Source: Chrysopilus asiliformis (lineage: Eukaryota; Arthropoda; Insecta; Diptera; Rhagionidae). Taken from it: a stretch of DNA of 64,000 nt. Each line of letters opens with the position of its first letter. Within the stretch, counting starts at the first letter, position 1. Position numbers and translations under genes: made by a program. The notes beneath the pieces are model-generated. The model saw nothing but the letters and a program-made list of their open reading frames with translations. It was not told the origin of the DNA and did not search any database. Location: assembly GCA_964034945.1 (NCBI GenBank), contig OZ035962.1, positions 49,221,931-49,285,930 of the forward strand, in the 5' to 3' direction. Below, in pieces: positions 51,874 through 62,312 of this stretch.

Positions 51874-52431
51874 CCGAAATAGCGGTAATCCTCACTCCAA
51901 TTTACATTAATTTGTGTAGTAATGTATTTTGTTCGTGTTTATTAACCATACTTTAAAAGTATTGATGGAAAAGGATGGTGTAAATAAACATTCTGCAAAA
52001 GCGAACGATCTAAATATAGCCTTGTGATCGAACTACATTGGTGATGTATTGGAAGTGTATTGGAAACCAGCTGGAGACGTCAAGTGTAGTGGAGGAGTAG
52101 TGGAAACCAGCTAGAGACGTCCAATGTAATGGAAACCAGTTGGAGACGTCAAGTGTAATAAAAGTTTGCAATGTTTTGATCATTGCTGCTAATTTAAATT
52201 GTAGTTGGTGTTGGAAACATGAAATCTGAGTCGGAGTGAACGAGCAAAGGGGAGGACGAGACAAGTCCTTTTGGTTTTGGCAGCTCGTTCCCTTTTGGGC
52301 GGCTGCCCTATGACTGATTCAGGTTTTATGTTTTGCTGTTTCTTTTATAGGTGTGCTGTGGAGTGTCGATTTGATTATTTGTTTGTTGCGGCGTCATCAT
52401 GTTGTAGTGTTTGCATGTTGAGGCGTCAACA

Positions 52432-53291
52432 CTTATGTTCCATTAATTTATTGTCTTATGTCAAAGAAGAACTCCTAATCATATCATGAAATGTTTTATG
52501 AGATTCATCGAATTGCTTGTCAAAACAATATAGAGCTAAGACCAAAACACATTATATCCGATTTTGAAAAAGCCAGTATTTCATCCGCAATGGAATTTTT
52601 TCCAAACACGAATTTTAAAGGCTGCATTTTTCATTTCGGAAAAATTATTTGGAGGAAAATACAAAATGCTCGTTTAGCTTCAAGATATGGGACAGACGAA
52701 GGTCAGTGAAATTATTTTCTAATATTGCAACAAACAATTTTCAAATAATTTTTTTGCAGACTTCAGCCTCCAAATGCGTATGATAAAATCTCTGGCTCTC
52801 GTAAAACCGGAAAAAATTCCAGCTTATTATGAAATAATTAAAAAGAAAATGGATCTTAGTTGCAAAATTATTACTAATTGGCTAGAAAAAAACTACATTT
52901 ATGGTAATATAATTTATTGTTTTGAATGAAAAAAAAATAATATGACCTTGAATTTTGAAGGTTCTACTCGCAAAAGATCTGCAAATGGTCAAACAGTTAC
53001 CTCTACATCATTCTTTCTGATTTAGTTTCAGAGAATCTTCCCAGGACTCAAAACAGTGTGGAAGCCTGGCATCGCCGCTTGAAATCTCTGGTAGGAAAAC
53101 CGCATTGTGGAACTTATCGCTTAATTGCTATTCTTGGACAAGAACACATAAGTGTGAAAACAAAAATAGAGCGAATTAAAGCAGGTGAAAGAAAGAAAAT
53201 TAAAAAGGACTATATCCGAAAAGACAAAAGGATCAAAACAATATTGTCCACCGAAAATGAAACTGATGCTTATCTAATATCTTTTTATTAA
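52432..53291 (+). pseudogene. MULE transposase, C-terminal half (copy 2)
   Basis: Resumes after the BEL insert with FYEIHRIACQNNIELRPKHI, then ISDFEKASISSAMEFFP, GCIFHF and, at 53058, MEAWHRRLKSL. Two introns fit GT-AG rules: 52702-52759 (58 bases) and 52904-52960 (57 bases). This copy preserves the uninterrupted site (near 52545) where copy 1 received the AAT-flanked element. A single base change after CTC puts a stop near 52485. Confidence 0.7.
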
Positions 53292-53299
53292 AAAAAATT

Positions 53300-53567
53300 T
53301 TTTTGATCTAATTCTTTTTTGTAATAAATTTTGTAAATAGAATTCCTTAAAACATTTTTTTAATTTAATGTGTACTCAGTACATTTAAAACAGCTTTTCG
53401 GGATTTTTGGGTTTCTGGATTTCTACATTTCAGGATTTGGGTATTCGGTAAAATATATTTCGGGATTTTTGACTTCGGGAATTTTGTAATTTTGTTTTTC
53501 CGAATTCGGCCAATTTCCGATTTTCGGGATTTTTTATTTCAGTATTATGACCGGATCCCCTAAAAAA
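53300..53567 (+). repeat. MULE 3' terminal region with tandem CCCGAAA-type blocks
   Basis: TTCGGGATTTTT-type blocks recur about seven times between 53397 and 53545, matching 38590-38740 inverted. It ends CAGTATTATGACCGGATCCC. Such subterminal repeats are plausible transposase binding sites. The following 53568-53750 is not recognised. Confidence 0.65.
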
Positions 53568-53749
53568 ACTAATACGTCTGCACACAATATGTTAGAGTTC
53601 AGTAATGAAGAACCTTACCGAAAATAGTTATGGTGGACTTATCGATTTCGAATTAGAGTCTTATGTAGGCTTTATATTATGTAGGTTTTAGTGCTATAAA
53701 CTAATCAAAAGACCGACAGGGACAAAATCCAGATATATATCAAATAACA

Positions 53750-54072
53750 CAAAAGATTTTTCTTAATAAATAACCCAGTTTATGTTATTCGTTTAGTTTA
53801 CGAAGAAAATGTTTTGTGCAATTTGCGTAAGTTCCGAGTACATTTATGAAAATGCCCTATTAAACATTGTTCGTTGTGTTGCAAGTGAAATTTGATTTTT
53901 AGGTACAAGATGCCAAAATTCACCAAACGGAAAGTCAAATCCCGTAACATTACGGTCAATCAAATTGTTTCTTTAGTTTCCTTTTCACTAAAATTTCTTA
54001 CTTAAAGATCTATTGGCGATCGTTGTAGGCGGATCCACGTCTTCTGGCCGTCTCTACGAGACAGACACCTTG
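53750..54072 (-). repeat. Dispersed repeat X, copy 3
   Basis: Inverted and best-preserved match to 1-430. It ends CTCGTAGAGACGG...CAAGGTG read outward at 54072, directly against the fold-back arm that begins at 54075. Confidence 0.65.
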
Positions 54073-55831
54073 CTTTTTTCTTCTAATTTTTATATCCTTT
54101 TTCCCATTCTTCCCCGGAAAAATTGGCATTATCGGGTCTTTGGGGTCGCTGATCACGAATCCGGTATTCGATTTTCAAAATTCCAAACGGAAGGTCCTGT
54201 GAGGATAACGAAATAATCCTTTTTCCCATTTTTTCCGAGAAAAATTGGCATTATAGGGTTTTTCGGGTCGCTGATCACGAATCCGGTATTAGATTTTCAA
54301 AATTCAAAACGGGTGAGTGATAAGTAGGGCTGCCAAAAATATGCATTTACATATTTCTTCTCGTTATGATTTCGGCTCCGGGAGTTTTTTATTCATCCGA
54401 ATCAATAAGTTTAGAAGCAAATGAAGGTCACTTGTTGTTGCATATTTCGCATATTTGACACGTTAGTGCATATTTGCATATAAATGCATATAAATGCATA
54501 TAATGCATATTTAGTTGCATATTTCACAACTTTCATGAAAATCAAAATTTTTTTTTGTACAATTCAAATTTTAATTCGATTGTGTCAGCTAGAATAAATA
54601 TTAAAAATAAATAAATATATGTTTTTACTTTCTTCTACGAAGTATAATACTCATGAAATTAATAATAATGTATTGTATTCATGAAAAATCGACCTCTTAA
54701 TTTTGACTAAAAACATTTCCCGATCACTCGTTAGTCGATTGATGTCATATTACAAAAATGTCTTTCTGTTTGTCAGTCTGTGTACAAGATTTCTCAAAAA
54801 CTAATATAGCTAGAGCCATGAAATTTTATAGGCATATTTGGTCCTGGCATTCTATCAAATTTTGGTGGAAATCCGTTAACCGGAAGCAGTGTTGGGCATC
54901 AATCAATTAAATTTTCAATTGACCAATCAATTGATTGAAAATTTAATTGCAATTAATTTAATTGCAATTAATTTAATTGCAATTAAATTTAATTGCAGAT
55001 TTGCAATTAAATTAATTGCAATTAAATTTAATTGCAGATTTGCAATTAAATTAATTGCAATTAATTTATGTTAATTGCAGAATATGATTAATTCAATTGC
55101 AATTAAATTAATTGCAATTAAAATTTCAATCAATTAAATTTTTTGCAATTAAATTTTTGATTAAAAATTGAAAAACGAAGGGCCTGTAAAAAAATTGTAT
55201 ATTAAATATAAAATTTCAAAAAAAAATTTAAAAAAAACTAACAATTTTCAATTTAGATTTAAACTTTTTGTTATTATTTGTTTTAAACGCTGATTGATGA
55301 ATCGCGATTCCTTTTGTTCGGCATTTCATACACAAAGCCACAATGGTGTCAGCAGTAGATTCGTCGGGTAAATACTTTTATCGGATAGATACTTTCCGAA
55401 TTTTAAAATCACGTTTCTTCTGCTATTTGACGCAAAATTTTTAATAGGAACGAAATATGGTGCACGGGCCTTATAAATTATTATTCCTTTTTAATTTTGC
55501 TTTTTCAGAACCCTTAATTAACAGGTGTTAAAAATTCGGGATTTTGATTTTTTAAAGTTCATAAAATTTAATTGTACATACTAGCAGTGTTGGGGTTATC
55601 TAGATAATAATTATCTAGATAATCATCTAGATAAAAAAAAATGTTATCTTTATCTTATCTAGATAACACCCCAAAAAAGTTATCTTTATCTTATCTAGAT
55701 AAAGGAAAATCCCATTTATCTAGAGATAATCGTTACCACCGAAAATCAAAAAATTAAATCTGAAAAAATGCTGAAACGAAATTGTTTTCTGCATACTTTT
55801 GAAAACCTAAAAACTTTTTTTAGGAACAGTT

Positions 55832-55957
55832 TTATACTTGGCAACCATTTTTGTTTACGGACAAGGACGCGAAGTGTCACTCTTTCCCTCGCCTCTCTTC
55901 TCTTGTCCATAAAAAAAAAGTTCTGCCAGTAACTGTTGCCAAGTGTAAACCGGGCTA
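55832..55957. repeat. Small hairpin inside hAT-C
   Basis: TACTTGGCAAC...GTTGCCAAGTGTA and, further in, TTACGGACAAG...CTTGTCCATAA pair over about 126 bases. Possible tiny MITE; no duplication identified. Confidence 0.5.
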
Positions 55958-56880
55958 TGAACGAAATAAAAAATCATAACGTTATAAATTTCCTTACGTA
56001 GCAAAACTAAACTTATATTTCGTGACGTTATTTCGTTTTGTATCGATAAAAAACTTAATTTCGTTACGTTATAATGTTATTATTCCGTTACACATTGTAT
56101 TGAAACTGAAAACAAAAAAACGCACTGTAATAATAGTTTATCACAAAGTAATTCAGTTCAGTTTCCATAAAAATAAATTGTATAACAAATAATAACACTC
56201 AGCAAAAAGAAAATACAAATAAAAACGGAAAAAAAATGTGATTATTAAGTTAAAAAATCAATAAAAAATACAAAAGACAAAAAATCACACAAAAGTTTTG
56301 TTCATTAAAAAAACTGTCTCCACAAAAGCGTGATTTTGATATCAAAGATATAGAATTTTTTTATAGAATTTCGCTCTACTTCTGGAGTTACTAAAAAGAA
56401 AATCTTTTCGCTACCAAAAAACTTGCTTAGAAGATTTCCATTTTTGTATCTCCAGAAATAGAGTGATCTGGCCAAAACAAAATCCGATTTAGAATCAAAA
56501 TACGATTAAAAACACTACTCCAATATTTTTGATTATATTTTATGTCTGTGGGGTTATACTTGATGAACTTTTGTGGGAAATTTCACAAAAAATAATACTG
56601 AACAAAACAAGGAAATACTAATAAACAACGAAAAAACGTAATATTTTTTTCGTTTTTCGTTATGGTAACGGAATTGAATTTCTATAACGTTCATTATAAC
56701 TAGAGATTTCAAATTAATCGATTTTAGAATAATCGGTTAGTCGATTACTTATTTTACTAACTAATCGGTTAATCGGATAATCGATTATATTGAAATATTC
56801 AAAAATTTACAATGCTCTATTCAAAAAAGTGAAGTTAGTAGGTACTAAAGCAATAGAATAATTTTATACCACAATTCAAA

Positions 56881-58010
56881 TTTAATCTTTATTGAAGTTG
56901 AATTTTAAAAAAACAAGAGCATTTAACATATCCGTATTCAAACGACTTCTAATTTTTGTCATAAAATTTCCAGAAACAGAAAAGGCTCGTTCATTATTTG
57001 TCGAAGTTGGTTTGGCTTGATAAAGATTTTCCAATTGTTTGCTTCTTTGACAAGTTCCTTATACAATCTTAAACCCTTTTTTTAGGTTGTACGACGTATT
57101 TGGTTTTGGAACCATCAAAAAAGAATCAATAGTTTTTTGCATTTTTGTAAATTCAGATTCAGGTCCAGATTCACCAGATTTTTCTTCAATATTTAATACT
57201 TCTTGTTGAGTTATACAGTAATCCCTCCAACTGCGCGGTTTCTAACTGCGCGGTTTCGCAACTGCGCGGTTAAGTTTTTAATACAAAAATTTCGTACTGC
57301 GTGGAAAAATTTCGCAGCTGCGCTATTTTTTTTATAATTTTCGTTTAAAAAAACATGTTTCTAACCCCAAAATTTCATACAAAGTAGAGTTCACAGTGCG
57401 CAGTTTCGGTTTGCGCGCTCTTTTTGTGGAACGTAGCTACCGCGCAGTTAGAGGGAATACTGTACTATTATTGTCTCCGAATGTAAATAATCTTTTGTAT
57501 ATTTCACTGGCCAATAAACCTATATCAGCTTCCGATGTATGTATATGGCAAAAATTCATTCGCTTTGGGATAAGTAAATTTTTTCAAAAAATACATAAGA
57601 GAAATTAGACCCTTGTTTCGACGCTCTTCGATACGTTTTTTTAATATTTCAAACAAATTAAGTGACATTTCCGTATTTATATCCTTTACATTTTCCAAAT
57701 GTACATAAGAATTGCTTCTGCCTTTAATAAATTCGTATTATTTTTTCCCAATTCATTTACACCAAGTTGCATGAGGCCAAGAATCAATAGCATTTCTTGC
57801 AATATTTTGATGTTTTCATCATTTATTTTGGTGGTACCAATTTCATCTAATGCTTTATTAATGCAATCTTTTACTCTTAGAAAGCGCTTGATCATTGCAA
57901 CTTGAGAATTCCATCTAGTTCTACAGTCTAATAGTAAGCTTAAAGACTTTCCATCTTGAGCCTTAATATGCTTTTGAAGAATACTATTTCTAACGGACGA
58001 ATTTAAAAAA
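56881..58010 (-). pseudogene. hAT transposase, C-terminal two thirds (hAT-D)
   Basis: Minus-strand reading from about 58000 gives LLLDCRTRWNSQVAMIKRFL with the TRWNS motif of hAT transposases. An insertion-domain-like helical part (57686-57895) and a KRIEERRNKGLISLMYFL-like segment follow. After the MITE (57216-57462) comes the dimerisation domain, ending at 56881: NNERAFSVSGNFMTKIRSRL, then LNALVFLKFNF, close to the canonical S.R.FS..G.....R..L.......L..LK. The BED finger and first catalytic parts are missing or unreadable. Stops and the insertion make it inactive. Confidence 0.75.
57216..57462. mobile_element. pogo/Tc1-type MITE, innermost element
   Basis: 247 bases with ends CAGTAATCCCTC and GAGGGAATACTG and TA on both sides. 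CTGCGCGGTT recurs near both ends. It interrupts the hAT-D transposase and is therefore the youngest layer of the nest. Confidence 0.8.
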
Positions 58011-59094
58011 AAATGTTTGTTTTTCTCGTTTCTGATAAAATTTTTCCCAAATCTTCGCGAGGAATCACTAGAATATCATTATCTTGTTCAAAATTTAAAT
58101 TTCCATCAATATAAAAATTATTTGCATTTATATGACGAGTACTTTAAATACATTGCAAAAGTACAAACAAAACATATATTTAGTATTTAGTAAAAAGTGT
58201 TCATATGGAGATTTTTATTTTTTTAAAGTATTCTATAAAAAAATTTCGGGAAAGAGATAATCGGAGATAATCGTCAAAAGTCGTACGATTAATCGATTAA
58301 TCGTAAACATAGGAAAAATATCGATTATCGATTAACCGATTAATCGGAATGAAATCTCTAATTATAACGTAATTTTGAAGAAAAAGCCCGAAAATCATTT
58401 CGTTATTTCGTTACGTTACGATAACGTTTCTTATCCGTTTTCTTTTATTATTATTTCGTTTCTTATTATATTTAAATTGGAAATCAAGAAAAGCAAAAAA
58501 TTTTGTGCTATTTTTTTTAGTACGTAATTTTGAATTTTGTGCAATGTCAAAATAAATATTTATCTAAAAATTATCTAGATAATTTGGCTTTTTATCTTAT
58601 CTTATCTATTATCTTTCATATTTTCATTATCTATTATCTTATCTAGATAAACATTACGAGCATTTATCTTTATCTTTATCTAGATAAAAAAATAATTATC
58701 TGGCCCCAACACTGCATACTAGTAATGATTGATCAAACAATTAACAATTAATTAATTGTTAATTGTATTTTTCACAATTAACAATTAATTAATTGTCAAT
58801 TGCAGAAATTTACAATTACAATTGATTAATCGTTAATTGTTAGTTGCTCTGACAATTACATTTTGCCCAACACTGACTGGAAGTAACCCAAATGGCGACT
58901 TTTTACAAATCGCGAATTGGTTTTTGTCAATTTACTCCTAAACTACGCATTTTTTTAGTAGTGTTAGTGTGACAAAACTTGGAGAAAATAAAATTTCCTA
59001 CACTTTTGTCTTTTGCTAGAACTCGATATCTCAAACCATTAGCGAGATACACCGTTATTTCAAAAAAATTAGTTTTTTGCCATTATCTAAAAAC

Positions 59095-59138
59095 ACATAT
59101 ACAGTAAGTTTTTTGCTTACTGTATATGTGAGATGAAT
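59095..59138. repeat. Perfect short hairpin
   Basis: CACATATACAGTAAG and its exact complement separated by TTTTTTG. It lies in hAT-A, outside the subterminal zones. No known role. Confidence 0.7.
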
Positions 59139-59817
59139 TAATGAGAATGGTATTCTGCACAATTTTGTCTTTTACCGTTATCCACTATCTATTGAGAGAT
59201 TTTTATTAAAATGTAAAAAATATATTTTTGCAAATTACTTGCAAACTAACAGGTTTTCGAAAAAAAAATTTGAACGAATTAAAGGCAATAAAATTTTCCA
59301 CATTTTTACCTCTTACCGAAATCGATAACTTTTACCGTTCTCAAGTTATCTCAAATTTTGTACGTTTTGAGGTCGTCTTTGGTTGAAAATACGATAGCCC
59401 TATAGCGTAAATTGCTCAGGGTCGTAGATTTTGTGGAAGAAAGTTTTGTGTTGGCCACAAGTGATATTTTTCTACAAGTTTTAACCCCGATTATACCATA
59501 TATACAATATGAAGTATTGAACATATTTTCGAAATATCTTAAAATTTAACAGTTGCAATTTAGAAACAAGTTTTCCTGTCAATTTTTTTTCTGTCAGTGC
59601 AAATGTCAATCTTTTTTACAGACTATTATTTTTTCAATTTTTTTTATTTTCCACAAAATTCGAATTAATCACATTTTAACACGTTCGTTCACTATTTTGG
59701 GTACAATATACTATATACCGGATTTTGAATGTTTTTAAAGTGCATATTTGGCCGTTTTTAGTGCATATTATATGCGCATATTTCGCCTTTTTTAGTGCAT
59801 ATTTTTGGCAGCCCTAG

Positions 59818-60360
59818 TGATAAGCAACCATGAAAACCTCCCAAATCCAGTTTTTGCGAAAAAAAAATTGGAAAAAGGGCATTTGCGTTATCCTTACAGG
59901 ACCTTCCGTTTCGAATTTTGGAATTCCAACACCAGATTCGTGATAAGCAACCCTGAAACCTCCTAAAGTCAGTTTTTGCGAGAAAAATTGGAAAAAGGAT
60001 ATTTCCGTTATCCGTAGAGGACCCTCCGGTTTGAATTTTGAAAATCTAATACCGGATTCGTGATCAGCGACCCAAAAAACCCTATAATGCCAATTTTTCC
60101 GGGAAAAAATGGGAAAAAGGATATTTCCGTTATCCTTACAGGACCTTCCGTTTCTAATTTCGAAAATCGAATACCGGATTCGTGATCAGCGACCCCAAAA
60201 ACCCCATAGTGCCAATTTTTCCGGGGAAAAATGGGAAAAAGGATATTTTCATTATCCTTACAGGACCTTCCGTTTCGAATTTTGAATACCGGATTCGTGA
60301 TCAGCGACCCCAAAAACCCCATAATGCCAATTTTTCCGGGGAAGAATGGGAAAAAGGATA
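59818..60360 (+). repeat. Five ~121-bp monomers (right fold-back arm)
   Basis: Cores at about 59822, 59945, 60066, 60187 and 60301 (AAGCAACCC or CAGCGACCC). Units closer to the right end are more alike and match the left arm. The first unit carries the GTGATAAG target of hAT-A. Confidence 0.8.
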
Positions 60361-60559
60361 TAAAAATTAGAAGAAAAAAACACTTTAAAAAATAAGTTTT
60401 ATAACCTTATTCACAAACAAGTTTAAAGTCTCACAAAAAATGTTTTTATAAATTGCGTGTTGTTGTGAAAATATAGTGTGCTGCGTTGCACAGTATGAAA
60501 CCGCTATTACAGATTCAAGAGCAAATGCAACGTCACACACTTTATACTTTCACCACAGA

Positions 60560-61400
60560 ATTTTTCCGTTATTATTACAGAATAAATTAGTTTTTCCCCG
60601 CAAAATGTGAGCAAAACCGAGACTCACGTTATCCTTACAGGACATTTTTCCGTCGTTATTACAGAATAAATGAGTTTTTTCCCCGGAACATGTGAGCAAA
60701 ACCGAGACTCACGTTATCCTTACAGGACATTCCATTATCCTTACAGAATTTTAAATGTCGGGATCGGATTCAGCGACCCCAAAAACCCCCTAATGCCATT
60801 TTTCCCGGGAAAGACGGGAAAATGATATTTACGTCATCCTTGCAGGACCTTCCGTTTTGAATTTTGAAAATCTAACATCGGATTCGTGATCAGCGACCCC
60901 GAAAACCCTCTGATGCCAATTTTTCCCGGGAAAGACGGGAAAAGGATATTTACGTCATCCTTGGAGGACCTTCCGTTTCTAATCTCGAAAATCTAACACC
61001 GGGTTCGTGATCAGCGATCCCGAAAACCCCCTAATGCCAATTTTTCCCCGGAAAAGACGGGAAAAGGATATTTACGTCATCCTTACAGGACCTTCCGTTT
61101 CTAATTTCGAAAATCTAACACCCGATTCGTAATCAGCGACCCCGAAAACCCCCTGATGCCAGGTTTTCCGGAAAAAATGGGAAAAAGGATGTTTGCGTTA
61201 TTCTTACAGGACATTCCATTATCCTTACAAGGATGGAGTAGTAAAAATATTTAACTGTCACCGGAACTACGCAAGGTGACAAAATTTCATCTTCCTAGGT
61301 TGCATAGTTTCGGAGATATAAGGTTCCAAAGATTCCAGAGATAGACACATAGCCAGCCAGGTAGCCAGCTAGGTAGCCAGGTCGCGACAAATCAACTTAA
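60560..61400 (+). repeat. Second monomer locus with GC-rich tail
   Basis: Two shorter repeats come first (CCGAGACTCACGTTATCCTT at 60618 and 60700), then four monomers with cores at about 60773, 60892, 61013 and 61135. The tail CCTTACAAGGATGGAGTAG resembles 22950. It ends in a (GCCAGGTA)n-like run (61353-61382). No coding. Confidence 0.75.
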
Positions 61401-61592
61401 TAGAAATTGTATAAAAAATCAACCATTTCCCATAGAAATTTTTTCCAATAATAAATTTTTTCCCAATAATACAAATTCTTGATTTCGGAAATCTAACAGC
61501 AAATTGTATTAATATTTCTAACTAATAACAAATTTTATTATTTCATGCAAATGTTTCAAAATTACCCGCCTATACAGTCAAAATTACCCGCG

Positions 61593-61690
61593 ATCACCTC
61601 AAAAATTGAGGTGATGGGGCTCACTGCTGCTATCAATTATGAAAAAATTGAGGTGATGGGGCTCACTGCTGCTATCAATTATGAAATTGC
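61593..61690 (+). repeat. Two tandem ~43-bp copies
   Basis: ATTGAGGTGATGGGGCTCAC plus TGCTGCTATCAATTATGAAA occurs twice in direct contact. The surrounding 61400-62310 is otherwise unrecognised AT-rich sequence. Confidence 0.7.
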
Positions 61691-62312
61691 AAAGTTCTGC
61701 AGCCAACTTTACTAAATCTTAGGAAAAAAAAATTCTGATGAAATCGGGCGAAAAGTGAAATCGGGTTTTCCAAAGTGGTACTTAGAAGAAGTGTACGCGT
61801 TTTAAAAGTGGTTTTTGTAAAAGAAGGGCATTAAAGTAATACTCTCGTGTCATTTTGAAATCGTATTAAAGTATTAAACGCAAATAAAGTGCAAAAACGT
61901 CCAACGTTTGACGTTTCTCGACTAGTGTTGCTCTAGACGTTCCGTTATTGCTGGATTCATTTCTATTATGTTTGTCCAAAATTTCAATGATTTATCTTTC
62001 TTCTGAATTTTGACCGAGTTGAGGGTTTTTTTTCCTTCGATTGTTGGTCTTATTTTTAATCCTTCGTTATATTCACTGATTTGTGGTGAATGGTGGGTTT
62101 TTGGTGTTGTTTCTTAAGTCACTGATTTTTAGCAAACTTATTGGCTAAGTGAAGCAGCTTTGCTCTTAATTCACTGATAGTAGAATTAATTACTGTAAAA
62201 AAATTTATTTAGCGATTCATTTGGAAAAATAATCAAATCCACTGAAACCAATAAAGCAACCAATTTTATTTTGAACAAACCCTTTATTTCACGCTATCAC
62301 TATAGACTTAAG

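Larger units (their letters stand above)
49856..52431 (-). mobile_element. Truncated second BEL/Pao element
   Basis: Minus-strand order: 5' LTR (52431-51092), primer site, gag up to its zinc knuckles, then an abrupt end at 49856 inside gag. Protease, pol and 3' LTR are missing. The MULE sequence continues from one side to the other without gain or loss (GATT, then CTTATG). The 3' part therefore seems to have been removed by a deletion that also took one target-site copy. Confidence 0.75.
51092..52431 (-). repeat. 5' LTR of the second BEL
   Basis: Begins TGTTGACGCCTCAACATG on the minus strand and ends just before the primer site, about 1.34 kb. It carries a promoter-like TATA motif and a 21-bp minisatellite. 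With no second LTR the 3' boundary is approximate. Confidence 0.6.
49605..53567 (+). mobile_element. MULE copy 2, inverted relative to copy 1
   Basis: Plus-strand copy lacking the FLYWCH start: homology to copy 1 begins at about 49623 (TCAGAACCAACAAGCATA) and runs to the shared 3' end at 53567. A truncated BEL element (49856-52431) splits it. Transposase continues at 52432-53291 with two short introns. The two MULE copies are head to head, about 100 bases apart. Confidence 0.75.
56701..58360 (-). mobile_element. hAT-D element, inside hAT-C, with transposase remnant
   Basis: Ends TAGAGATTTCA and complement; perfect 8-bp duplication ATTATAAC (56693-56700, 58361-58368). Subterminal motif AATCGATTA / ATCGGTTAATCG on both sides. 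It still holds part of its transposase on the minus strand, and a TA-flanked MITE has inserted into that gene. Confidence 0.9.
55585..58714. mobile_element. hAT-C element, inside hAT-B
   Basis: Ends CAGTGTTGGGG and complement; perfect 8-bp duplication CATACTAG (55577-55584, 58715-58722). Its own subterminal motif is TTATCTAGATAA, about six times left and six right. A second motif, AACGTTA, clusters at 55965-56110, 56640-56700 and 58361-58440, hinting at a further, unresolved element level. Confidence 0.85.
54887..58875. mobile_element. hAT-B element, inside hAT-A
   Basis: Ends CAGTGTTGGGCA and complement; duplication ACCGGAAG / ACTGGAAG (7 of 8). Subterminal zones are dense in AATTAATTGCAATTAA-type palindromes on the left and TTAACAATTAATTAATTG on the right. 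No coding. A solitary end of the same family lies at 32640-32691. Confidence 0.85.
54325..59816. mobile_element. hAT-A element (outermost of the nest)
   Basis: Ends TAGGGCTGCCAAAAATATGC and its complement; perfect 8-bp duplication GTGATAAG at 54317-54324 and 59817-59824, the hAT rule. Both subterminal zones are full of GCATAT / ATGCAT motifs. Without nested DNA about 1.5 kb remains. I found no transposase in it. A perfect 15-base-arm hairpin lies at 59095-59138. Confidence 0.85.
54075..60386. mobile_element. Fold-back element with monomer arms
   Basis: The left arm starts TTTTTTCTTCTAATTTTTAT and the right arm ends with its complement at 60386. Inside each arm are ~121-bp monomers pointing inward: two on the left (54080-54316, minus), five on the right (59818-60360, plus). 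Without the nested hAT elements only about 0.8 kb remains. Arms made of tandem units recall Drosophila FB elements, though I cannot show relationship. The ends lack an obvious target duplication. Confidence 0.6.
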
